Assembly: GCA_030603665.1 (NCBI GenBank)
Contig: JAUVXJ010000003.1
Location: forward strand, 149,377-213,376
Source: Chloroflexota bacterium
Lineage (GTDB): Bacteria; Chloroflexota; Anaerolineae; UBA7937; B3-Chlor
Direction of reading: 5' to 3'
DNA length: 64,000 nucleotides
In this document: positions 15,908-24,800 of the stretch, piece by piece
Position numbering within the stretch: position 1 is the stretch's first letter
Layout: the number at the start of each line of letters is the position of its first letter
Program-made: the position numbers and the translations under genes
The notes under the pieces: model-generated
What the model saw: only the letters and a program-made list of their open reading frames with translations
Told to the model about the DNA's origin: nothing
Databases searched by the model: none

Positions 15908-17203
15908 TTGAAAAAGCTCACCTACAGGGCAATTGCTCTGCTCTATCTCCCTCTGGCCATGAGCTGGGTGCTGATGCTCATGGAGGCACCCCTCATCAAC
16001 GCCTTTCTGGCCAGGGGACCCGATCCCGAGCTATCCCTAGCCGCCTTCGGAGTTGCCCTGGGCATCATCCTGGTGGTCGAGGCCCCGATCCTGATGATGC
16101 TGGAGCTGAGCATCGCTCTGTCAAGGAACCTCGCGTCTTTTCGCAAGATACGGCAATTCTACATCATCGTCGGCCTGGCCATCACTGCTCTGGGCATTGT
16201 CCTCTTCTACACCCCGGTATGTCGGCTTCTCCTGTGCGATCTCATGCACATCCCGCCCAGGATTGCGGAGGCCACGGTCCCTGCACTGCGCTTGCTTGTG
16301 TGGTGGTCTTTTCCCATCGGTTGGCGTCGCATCCATCAAGGTGTCCTCGTAAACGACGGGCGCACCAGGATCATCAGCGTGGCCACAGGCGTACGCCTCC
16401 TGGTGGTGCTTGCTGTGATGGCTGCCGGCCAGTCCCTAGGCACAGTGCCGGGCGCCACACTGGCCTCCGCGTCAATGCTCCTGGCCGTCGTTGTTGAGAC
16501 TGGCATCATCCACTGGGCAGCGGGGGCCACCTTCGAGGGCAGCCTGTCCCGGAAGCCCACAGAGGGAGAGACTCTCTCCCTCCGCTATCTATGGTTGTTC
16601 TACCTTCCCCTGGCCATCACCACGGTACTGCGCCAGGGCATACGGCCAGTGATAAGCGCGGGTATCGCTGCAGCACCCATGGCCGAGCTTTCCCTCGCCG
16701 CCTGGCCCGTGGCCTTCAGCCTGGCAAGCATCTTCTGGGGGCCCACCATGGGCCTGCAGCAGATCACCATCGCTTTGACCAGAGACCGAGAATCCTGGCA
16801 CACTGTGAGTCGCTTTGTGCTTGCCGCTGGCTTTGCGCTCACCTCAGCTCTAGCCCTGATCAGCTTCACGCCTCTTCTGTGGGTGGTGCTCGAACAACTT
16901 TTCGGACTCTCGGAGATCGTGGCGGAGCTGGCTGCTCCCGCCGCCAGGATCTTAGTCCTGCTGCCCCTTGCCTACACATTTCACGCCCTCTTCACCGGTC
17001 TTTTGGTAAGGCAAAGGCGTACGACCACAATTCGCACGGCCAAAGGGATCAACATGGGTGTCGTGGGGCTGGCGCTGTTCCTCGGACTGGCATACGGTGG
17101 GCTGTGGGGTTCCGTGCTGGGCGCGGTCGCCGTATGCTCGGGATCCTGGGCGGAGGCCGCCTGGCTGTACTGGCGCAGCAGGCCAGTGATCAGGCTCGTG
17201 TAG
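15908..17203 (+). CDS. MATE/MOP-superfamily-like membrane transporter (ANKH-like)
   Basis: A 431-residue protein with about twelve hydrophobic segments in two similar halves. Each half opens with a related motif (LLYLPLAMSWVLM near residue 11 and LFYLPLAITTVLR near 233), as expected for the internal repeat of the multidrug/oligosaccharidyl-lipid/polysaccharide superfamily. The LAAFGVA segment recalls ANKH-type (progressive ankylosis) members that move pyrophosphate, citrate or ATP. The substrate is unknown. The start is TTG at 15908 with AGAGG about 10 nt upstream. The next gene, ubiD-like, has its own -10 hexamer, so a shared operon is not certain. Confidence 0.7.
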   Translation: MKKLTYRAIALLYLPLAMSWVLMLMEAPLINAFLARGPDPELSLAAFGVALGIILVVEAPILMMLELSIALSRNLASFRKIRQFYIIVGLAITALGIVLFYTPVCRLLLCDLMHIPPRIAEATVPALRLLVWWSFPIGWRRIHQGVLVNDGRTRIISVATGVRLLVVLAVMAAGQSLGTVPGATLASASMLLAVVVETGIIHWAAGATFEGSLSRKPTEGETLSLRYLWLFYLPLAITTVLRQGIRPVISAGIAAAPMAELSLAAWPVAFSLASIFWGPTMGLQQITIALTRDRESWHTVSRFVLAAGFALTSALALISFTPLLWVVLEQLFGLSEIVAELAAPAARILVLLPLAYTFHALFTGLLVRQRRTTTIRTAKGINMGVVGLALFLGLAYGGLWGSVLGAVAVCSGSWAEAAWLYWRSRPVIRLV

Positions 17204-17287
17204 TAATCTGGCCGCGTTGAGATCCCCACCCGGGTGCCAGTACCCTCACAATCAGCACTTTCCCGCCTGCTTTCCAGCGACCTCTGC

Positions 17288-17316
17288 TTCTCCTGCACAC
17301 GGAACGAGAGTATAAT
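17288..17316 (+). promoter_or_regulatory. Promoter of the UbiD-AcnX cluster
   Basis: TATAAT at 17311-17316 with a weak -35 (TTCTCC, 17288-17293) 17 bp upstream. The -10 ends 15 nt before the ATG at 17332, leaving room for the AAGGAG site. Confidence 0.5.
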
Positions 17317-17331
17317 AGGGGCAGAAGGAGC

Positions 17332-18645
17332 ATGAGCCTGCGATTCTTCCTGGACAAGGCAAGAGAGTCTCGCCTACTCACTGTGGTCACTGACGAGATC
17401 GACCCCCACCTGGAGATGGCCCAGGTCATCAGCAGGCTGGAGGGGCCGCCCCTGCTCTTCGAGAGGGCGAAAGGCTACGATTGCAGCGTCGTTGCCAGTC
17501 TCTGCGGGGCGCGAGAGAACGTCGCCGTCGGCCTGGGAGTGGAAGTCGGTCAGTTGCTGTTCACCCTGGCGGAGGCTGTGGCCCACCCATCAGTACCCCC
17601 CGTGGTCGAATCAGGTCCTTGCCAGGAAGTGGTCGAGGAGCAAGTGGACCTGGAGACGCTCCCCATCTTGACCCATCTGCCACAGGATGCAGGTCCATAC
17701 ATCACGGCTGCGGTAGCGGTGACGAAAGATTCCGACCATGGCCGGAACGTCTCCTTCCATCGCCTACTGCGGCTGGACCATAGCCACCTCGTGGCACGAC
17801 TGGTCGAGGGGCGCGGAACGGACATGCTGCTGAAGAAGAGCCCTGGCGACGTGGAAGTTGCCATCTGCATCGGCAACTCCCTGCCCGTTCTCTTGGCCGC
17901 GGCCACCACTCCGTCTCCCGACGTTGATGAGTTCAGCATCGCCAACGCTCTGCACCCCACGACCCTGGTAAAATGTCTTACCGTAGACCTGGAGGTGCCT
18001 TCAGACACCGAAATCGTGCTGGAGGGACATTTCACGCGAGCCACCGCCCCGGAAGGTCCCTTTCTCGATCTCACCGGAACCATGGACATCGTCCGCCAGG
18101 GCCCCATCATCGAGGTCTCCTGTATCACCCGACGCCACGACACCATCTACCAGGCACTCCTGCCGGGCGGGTTGGAGCACAAGCTCCTCATGGGCTTGCC
18201 GCGAGAGCCCACCATCTTCGCCGAGGTGAGCAAGGCTTGCTGTTGTGTGAATGTGTTGCTCACCCCGGGAGCGGGCACCTGGTTGCACGGAGTGGTGCAG
18301 ATCCGGAAGCAAGACGCCGACGATGGTCGACGTGCCATTGAGGCGGCATTTCGGGGCCACCCATCCATGAAGCACGTGGTAGTCGTGGACGAAGACATCG
18401 ACATCTACGACCCCACCGAAGTGGAATGGGCCATAGCTACCAGGTTCCAGGCCGACCGGGATCTGATGGTCTTGGAGAATCAGCCGAGCAGCTCTCTCGA
18501 CCCATCAGCCACGCACGTGCCCGGGGAGAAGTCGCGCACCACGAAGATGGGTCTCGATGCCACCATCCCCTGGCGCAAACCCAACGGCGAACCTCGCGCC
18601 CCAGAGGAGAGAGAGCAGTTCAGAAGGATCAGGTACGAAGCCTAG
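17332..18645 (+). CDS. UbiD family decarboxylase, candidate anhydromevalonate phosphate decarboxylase
   Basis: UbiD enzymes use prenylated FMN for reversible decarboxylation of unsaturated acids. Family marks include RNVSFHRLLRLD in the cofactor region, and EGHFTRATAPEGPFLDLTG around residue 230, which carries the catalytic glutamates. At 437 residues it matches the short UbiD forms. It starts at an ATG preceded by AAGGAG and is followed after 9 nt by the aconitase X large subunit and then the small subunit. In archaea, these three activities convert mevalonate-5-phosphate to isopentenyl phosphate. That context, rather than sequence detail, supports the anhydromevalonate-phosphate assignment. 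Other UbiD substrates remain possible. No ubiX-like flavin prenyltransferase gene is in the window. Confidence 0.85.
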   Translation: MSLRFFLDKARESRLLTVVTDEIDPHLEMAQVISRLEGPPLLFERAKGYDCSVVASLCGARENVAVGLGVEVGQLLFTLAEAVAHPSVPPVVESGPCQEVVEEQVDLETLPILTHLPQDAGPYITAAVAVTKDSDHGRNVSFHRLLRLDHSHLVARLVEGRGTDMLLKKSPGDVEVAICIGNSLPVLLAAATTPSPDVDEFSIANALHPTTLVKCLTVDLEVPSDTEIVLEGHFTRATAPEGPFLDLTGTMDIVRQGPIIEVSCITRRHDTIYQALLPGGLEHKLLMGLPREPTIFAEVSKACCCVNVLLTPGAGTWLHGVVQIRKQDADDGRRAIEAAFRGHPSMKHVVVVDEDIDIYDPTEVEWAIATRFQADRDLMVLENQPSSSLDPSATHVPGEKSRTTKMGLDATIPWRKPNGEPRAPEEREQFRRIRYEA

Positions 18646-18654
18646 GAACGTGTC

Positions 18655-19866
18655 ATGCATCTGAGCGACGAAGAGCGAGCCATGTTGTCGGGGCGAGAGG
18701 GTCCAGCTGTTCAGAAGGCCATGGAGATCGTGGCTGCGCTGGGCGAGATATACGAAGCAGAGAGGCTTGTGCCTGTGGCCAGCGTTCAGGTGGCCGGAGT
18801 CAGCTATGGAAATCTGGGAGAGGCAGGATTGGATTTCCTTCGCGAATGGGCGGGGCAAGGGGCTCGCGTAGTGGTGCCAACCAGCCTCAACCCCGCGGGG
18901 ATGGACCTGGAGGCCTGGCGCGAATTGGGCGTACCGGAGCAATATGGCCAACGCCAGTTGGAGGTGATCGAAGCTTACCGCGCCATGGGCGTCAGCATCA
19001 GTTGTTCCTGCACGCCCTATCTAGCGGGAAACACCCCTGGTTTCGGGCAGCACATCGCCTGGAGCGAATCGTCGGCTGTGAGCTACGCCAACTCGGTGCT
19101 CGGAGCTCGCACCAACCGCGAAGGCGGCCCGAGCGCCCTGGCCGCGGCCATCACGGGCCGTACGGCGGAATACGGCCTTCACCTTGAGAAGAACCGGGTA
19201 GCCCATCTCATCGTGGAAGTCACCTGTGCGCTGAACTCGCTCTCCGACTTCAGTGCGTTGGGGTATATGGTGGGCAGGAAAGCAGCCGACAGGCTGCCCT
19301 ACTTCCGGCTTGACTCGGGGCTCGAGCCAGGTTCGGACGAACTGAAGGCCTTGGGCGCGGCCATGGCGGCCAGCGGAGCTGTTGCACTGTTCCATGTGGA
19401 GGGCGTTACTCCTGAGGCGCGCGATCTCCACATGTTGGCTGATGACGCCATCAGCATCACCATCGAGTCTCTCGACGAGGGGTACGAGGCCCTGGACGGA
19501 ACGAGCCAGGACATCGACCTGGTATGGATTGGTTGTCCCCACGCCTCCCTGGCCGAGATCGAGCACACAGCAGATGAGCTCCATGGCAGACAGCTGGATT
19601 CAAAGCTCTGGGTCACCACCTCGCGCGATGTTCTGAGTACAGCAAGGCTTGAGGGATCGGTCGATAGAATAGTGGCCAGTGCGGGCCGCGTGGTCGCCGA
19701 CGCTTGCTTGATAGGCGCTCCACTGCACGAAATGGGCATCACCAGCGTTGCCACCAACTCCAGCAAGGGTGCGTTCTATCTCCGTAGCCACACAGGCGTG
19801 CGAGTCCGGTTTGGGTCTCTGGCCGAGTGTGTGGATGCCGCCACCAGGGGAAGATGGCCCGCATGA
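18655..19866 (+). CDS. Aconitase X large (catalytic) subunit, candidate phosphomevalonate dehydratase
   Basis: The 403-residue protein is the AcnX catalytic domain (former DUF521): VPTSLNPAGMDL, the cysteine-bearing SCSCTPYLAGNTPGFG, the serine/asparagine-rich WSESSAVSYANSVLGARTN, EVTC and WIGCPHAS, whose cysteines could hold the Fe-S cluster. AcnX enzymes are either cis-3-hydroxy-L-proline dehydratases or, as separate large and small chains in archaea, mevalonate-5-phosphate dehydratases. The two-chain layout and the adjacent UbiD gene favour the second. It begins 9 nt after the UbiD stop and its TGA overlaps the small-subunit ATG (ATGA), giving tight coupling. Confidence 0.88.
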   Translation: MHLSDEERAMLSGREGPAVQKAMEIVAALGEIYEAERLVPVASVQVAGVSYGNLGEAGLDFLREWAGQGARVVVPTSLNPAGMDLEAWRELGVPEQYGQRQLEVIEAYRAMGVSISCSCTPYLAGNTPGFGQHIAWSESSAVSYANSVLGARTNREGGPSALAAAITGRTAEYGLHLEKNRVAHLIVEVTCALNSLSDFSALGYMVGRKAADRLPYFRLDSGLEPGSDELKALGAAMAASGAVALFHVEGVTPEARDLHMLADDAISITIESLDEGYEALDGTSQDIDLVWIGCPHASLAEIEHTADELHGRQLDSKLWVTTSRDVLSTARLEGSVDRIVASAGRVVADACLIGAPLHEMGITSVATNSSKGAFYLRSHTGVRVRFGSLAECVDAATRGRWPA

Positions 19867-20264
19867 AGCTCCGTGGCAGAGTGATCAGGCGAGGCCACGC
19901 GGAGGGAGAGGCACTGGTGTCCCAGCAGGCGATGAGCTTCTTCGGCGGTGTCGACCCCGAGAGCGGAGTGATTGTCGAGGCAGGCCACGAGCTGGAAGGT
20001 GAGTTCATCAGCGGCAAGATCCTGGTCTTCCCTCAGGGCAAGGGCAGCACGCTGGGTTCCTACACTCTCTACCGCCTGAGAAGGAACGACCTTGCGCCAG
20101 CGGCGATTATCAACGCACAGAGCGAGGCTATCGTGGCCGTGGGCGCCATCATTGCCGACATCCCCATGGTCGACCGTCTGGACATTTCTCAGATCAGGAC
20201 CGGGGATGAGGTGACCATCGAGGATGATCTGGTAGAGGTCAACCGCTTGGACAGCCCGGCATGA
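19863..20264 (+). CDS. Aconitase X small (swivelling) subunit
   Basis: This 133-residue DUF126/AcnX small-subunit protein begins KLRGRVIRRGHAEGEALV and carries the conserved GKGSTLGSYTLYRL motif, whose serines contact the substrate in the aconitase superfamily. It completes a heterodimeric dehydratase with the preceding gene. I chose the ATG at 19863 because it overlaps the upstream stop; an ATG three codons earlier (19854) is also possible. It is the last clear member of the three-gene unit. The 281-bp gap before the next gene shows no promoter-quality hexamers, so the oxidoreductase could be cotranscribed. Confidence 0.88.
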   Translation: MKLRGRVIRRGHAEGEALVSQQAMSFFGGVDPESGVIVEAGHELEGEFISGKILVFPQGKGSTLGSYTLYRLRRNDLAPAAIINAQSEAIVAVGAIIADIPMVDRLDISQIRTGDEVTIEDDLVEVNRLDSPA

Positions 20265-20545
20265 GAGCAACCTTACCAGGCCGAAGGGGCAGATTGCCAG
20301 CGGACGCTGATCCGCGATGCCTGGCTAGAGATGACTGCCCTTTCTGAGCCAGGCTCGGGGGCAGGAAACGACTTGAGATGAGGCGCTGCCTGAACGAGAG
20401 CCACACGCTTTCCACCTCAACCTCGCAGACCACCTGCTCACCGGCGAGCCGATCGTGGCTCCGTTGAAGCAGTCGGGGCGTGTGGTGACCATCCTCGAAG
20501 CAGCCGCACGTTCTGCGAGACGTGGCGGGACAGTGGAGGTATTGC

Positions 20546-21562
20546 ATGGTTGAGCGCGTCAAATGGGGCGTCCTGGGGAACGCAAACATAGCGCGCGTGT
20601 GCATCATACCGGCCATTCATAAGTCCAGCAACGGCACCTTGCATGCCCTCGCTACCTGTTCGCCGGAGCAGGTCTGGCAGCTGGGCACCGAACATGAGAT
20701 TCAGCATGTTTACGACGACTACGACGCACTGATCGCCGACCCTGAGATAGAGGCGGTATATATCCCCCTCCCCAACCATCTCCACCACCCCTGGGCGCTC
20801 AAAGCGCTCAGCGCAGGAAAGCACGTGCTCTGCGAGAAACCCATGGCGTGCGATGCCCGGCAAGCCGAAGAGATGGCCGAAGCGGCGGAGGATTCTGGAC
20901 TACTGCTCATGGAGGCGTTCATGTACCGGTTCCACCCCCGCAGCAGGCTCATCAAGCAGATGGTGGACGACGGTCACATCGGCACGCCAAAGTTGGTGCG
21001 ATCTGCCTTCTGCCACCTGATGGATGAAGATGAGATGGCGAGAGACGACAACATACGCCTGAGGCCCGAAACGGGTGGTGGTGCGTTGCTGGACCTAGGA
21101 TGCTATAGCGCGAGCGTTGCCCGTTGGCTGATGGGCGGTGAGCCAACCCACGCGCAGGGCCAGGCAGCCTATCACCCCAGTGGGGTCGACCTTCACTTCG
21201 TCGGCAGCCTTCGCTTTCCCGACGGTGGCTTGGCCACTCTGGAGGCCAGCTTCACAGCTGCGCTACAGCAAACGTACACGGTAGTGGGGACCGGGGGCGC
21301 CATCGACCTGCCTCACGATGCGTTCATACCCTGGGAGAAGGATGCCCAGTACACTATACGCAGGGCGGACGGGGAAGAAGGAAGCCAGCACACAGTGCCG
21401 GGGGCGGATGAATACCAGCTCATGGTGGAGCACTTCAGCGAAGCCATCCTGGGTCGGACTAGCCTGGCTTCTCCACCGGAGGACAGCGTCCGAAACATGC
21501 TAGTGCTGGATGCACTCGCAGAGGCCGCGCAGACCGGCCGGACCGTTGCCCTGCGTCAATAG
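20546..21562 (+). CDS. Gfo/Idh/MocA family oxidoreductase
   Basis: An NAD(P)-dependent oxidoreductase of 338 residues. The N-terminal Rossmann fold is WGVLGNANIARVCIIPAI, a single-change variant of the usual G-x-G-x-I-A. The catalytic EKP is in HVLCEKPMAC, and the C-terminal substrate domain contains GGGALLDLGCYS with the conserved D-x-G-C-Y/H pattern. Members oxidise or epimerise sugars, inositols or related polyols; the substrate cannot be read. The start at 20546 is fixed by GGAGG at 20535-20539. It follows the AcnX genes on the same strand but has no obvious pathway link with them. Confidence 0.92.
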   Translation: MVERVKWGVLGNANIARVCIIPAIHKSSNGTLHALATCSPEQVWQLGTEHEIQHVYDDYDALIADPEIEAVYIPLPNHLHHPWALKALSAGKHVLCEKPMACDARQAEEMAEAAEDSGLLLMEAFMYRFHPRSRLIKQMVDDGHIGTPKLVRSAFCHLMDEDEMARDDNIRLRPETGGGALLDLGCYSASVARWLMGGEPTHAQGQAAYHPSGVDLHFVGSLRFPDGGLATLEASFTAALQQTYTVVGTGGAIDLPHDAFIPWEKDAQYTIRRADGEEGSQHTVPGADEYQLMVEHFSEAILGRTSLASPPEDSVRNMLVLDALAEAAQTGRTVALRQ

Positions 21563-21719
21563 TGTGTGAGCGAGTCCAGGCTAGCCCGGACACCTCTCAT
21601 GCCCCCTGATTTCCGCCATCCCCTCCGAGTTTGCGGTGTTGGAGACCTGTCCAGTTGTTCCTCACACAGAGGCGGGGACACGGAGGCCGCCTTCGCCAAT
21701 ACCGTGAAGATCAACAATA

Positions 21720-21748
21720 TTGACAGCCTGTGATCACTGTGATAAAAT
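21720..21748 (+). promoter_or_regulatory. Consensus promoter with palindromic spacer, upstream of the PhnD-STAND gene
   Basis: TTGACA (21720-21725), 17-bp spacer, TAAAAT (21743-21748). The spacer contains the perfect palindrome GTGATCAC (21730-21737), a plausible repressor site. The 5' UTR would be ~120 nt. The rest of the 21563-21870 gap shows nothing recognisable. Confidence 0.7.
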
Positions 21749-21876
21749 GGGACCTCAGACGGCACTGGCGGGCGCGTTTGCCGCGAGTGCTGGGGACTCC
21801 AAGCTACTGACGGCAGCACTTGACCAATCCTCTCTTTACAGGCATTGCGGCCATCCTGTGATACTCGGAGTTGAAG

Positions 21877-24800
21877 ATGTCAGAGATGATCAACCCGTAC
21901 ATCGCTGGCGCTCCAGTCACCGAAAAGACCATGTTCTTCGGCCGTCAGGATGTCTTCGAGTGGGTGCAACGCTCCCTCACCGGCAAGTTCGTAGACCATA
22001 TCCTCGTCATCCATGGCCAGCGCCGAATCGGGAAGACCTCCGTCCTTAAACAGATCCCGTTCCATCTCCCCGCGACCTATGTCCCCGTCTTCTTCGACCT
22101 TCAGGGACGTACCCATACCTCCCTAGACCGCTTCCTATGGCGCCTCGCCAAGGAGATCACCCGCACCCTCCGCACCGCCGAGGACATCTCCCTGCCAGAA
22201 CTCACCAGAGAGGAGTTCTCTGAGGACCCAGAGCTGTTCCAGAGCCAGCTCCTCCCGCAGATTGGCCAGGCTATCGGCGACCGCCGGCTGCTCCTCATCT
22301 TCGACGAGTTTGACTCCCTCGAGGAACCTACCGCCAGGGAGATGCTGACCCAAGACCTGATTCCATACTTCTCCCGCCTGATGCACGCCCCTGGACCCCT
22401 CGCCTTCATCTTCTGCATAGGCTCGTCTGGCCGCAAACTGGAGCACATGCAGGCCTCGTACACCGACTTTTTCCGCATCGCGCTCTACAGGAAGATCAGC
22501 TTCCTGGAGAAGGAGGAAGCCGCCCGCCTCATCACGCAGCCCGCTGCTGGCGTCATCGAGTACGACCCTCAAGCCGTCCAGGAAATCTTCCGCATCACCT
22601 CCGGCCATCCCTACTTCACCCAGCTCCTCTGCCATGAGCTCTTCGGCCACTGCCAGAAGAGCGGCCAGAGGCACATCTCCCTCCAGGATGTCGAGGCTGT
22701 GCTGGATGACGTGGTGGAGAGGGGGACCGTCAACCTCAAGTTCGTATGGGATGACGCCTCAGATCCCGAAAGGTACGTTCTCACCGCCCTCTCGGTGGCT
22801 GAGGATGGCCGGAACCAACAGTCCATACACACGTTCCTCGAGGACAAGAAGGTGCGCATCTCTCCGCGGGAGGTGGGGGACTCGCTGAGGCACTTGGAGG
22901 AAAAGGACGTCCTGGCCCCTGACAACACCTTCACCGTGGACTTGATGAGACTGTGGCTTCTGGAGAACAAACCTCTGGAGCGAGTGATCGAGGAACTCAT
23001 AGAGGTCAGCCCCATCGCCACCAGATATATCGAGATCGCCGAGGAGTTCCGCGAGACAGGAAACCAAGAGGAAGCTCTGGACAGCTATCGGCGAGCGCTG
23101 CGCGTTGACCGTCAGAATCTGGCAGCCCAGGTGGGTATCGCATCCCTCATCTATGAGCAGGGAGATCTACCTCAAGCCGTGGAGGAGTACCAGAATGCTC
23201 TCGATATCGACCCGGAGGACATCGGCGCCAGATCCGGCTTTTGCCAGTGCCACATGGCCCTGGGCGACCATCTGAGGGCGGAGGGACAGATAGAGGAGGC
23301 CCTCGAACACTATCACCAGGTTCTCAAGATCAATGACCAGCACCTGGAAGCGCGCGAGAGACTGGCGGCCCATCAAGCTCAGCGGGGAGACCAGCTAAGG
23401 TCAGAGGAGCGCTTCGACGAGGCCATCGAGGCCTTCGAGGCGGCCCTGGAGTTCGTGACTGAGGATCCTGTCCTCACAGAGCGGCTGGGCGAGGCCCGGG
23501 CAGCCAAGCGAGCCAAGGGACTAGCCACCCTTAGAGGCACGGGAGAGGAACAGTTCCAGGCGGAGAGATGGGAGGAGGCCATAGCCTCCTTTGAGGAGTA
23601 CCTTTCCCTGGAACCTGAGGAAAAGGACGCGGTCCAGGCGGTTGAGGCCAGGCTCGCTGAGGCCAGAGAGCAGGGCGAGTTGGCAGGGATCTATGACCAG
23701 GCCAAGACGGCGCTGAGCGAGAAACGGTACGCCGAGGCGGTGCGCCTTCTCACGGAGATCATCAACCGCGACGTGGGCTACAAAGATGCCACCAGGTTGC
23801 TAACCCAGGCGGTGGAACTGCAACGGGAGTCAAGACCTTTCTGGAAGGACATCCGAGTACTAGCAGGGGCCGGCGGAGGCATCGCCCTCGTAATCATCGC
23901 TATCTTGGCAATCAGATTCCTCCCAAGCTCTTCCGAAACACCAACGCCGCACACCCCTGTAGCCGCGCTGCCAGAGACACCAGCTCCCATCCCCGTGGCT
24001 ACAGAGGAACCAAGACCGCTCACGTCTACTCCGATGGCACCCGCGAGGACACTGACGCATCACAGCGCCCCGGTGCGAAGCGTGGCCTTCTCCCCAGATG
24101 GGGCGACCTTGGCCTCGGGGTCGCAGGACAAGATGGTGACTCTTTGGGATGTGGAGAGCGGCCAGTACGTGCGCCAATTCGGCGGGATGGGGATAGTGCA
24201 CAGCCTGGCCTTCTCCCCCGACGGACAGACCCTGGCCACGGGGTCGATGGAGAGCATGGTGAAGCTGTGGCGGGTGGCTGATGGGACGCAGATAGGCGAT
24301 GCCCTCGACGGGGGCACGGACAACGTGTCGAGTGTGGCCTTCTCCCCCGACGGGGAGCTCCTGGCCACTTCGGGTTGGGTTGAGGGGGTCGTGCTCTGGC
24401 AGGTATCCGATGGGACCCTCCTCCGCTCCATGGAGGGGCATGTCGATGATGAACCCAGCGTAACCTTCTCCCCCGACGGGCAGACGCTGGCCGCGGGGGA
24501 TTGGCAAGGCAGGGTGCTGCTGTGGGACGTGGAGAGCGGCCAGTTGTTGCGCACTTTGCAGGAGCGCACGGAACAGCAGGTCTGGAGCGTGGCCTTCTCC
24601 CCAGATGGACTGACCTTGGCCTCGGGATCTGCTGATGAGATGGTGATCCTATGGGATGTGGAAAGTGGCCAGCGACTGCACACCCTCAGACCACACAGAG
24701 GAGAGGTGTGGAGTGTGGCCTTCTCCACCGATGGTCAAGTCCTCGCTTCAGGGTTGCAGGAGTCGACTGTGGTATTGTGGGACGTCGAGACCGGAGAGGA

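Noticed and set aside
21730-21742. CRP/FNR binding site in the promoter spacer
   Set aside because: The TGTGA half-sites do not have the N6 spacing of a CRP site; only an 8-bp palindrome can be claimed.
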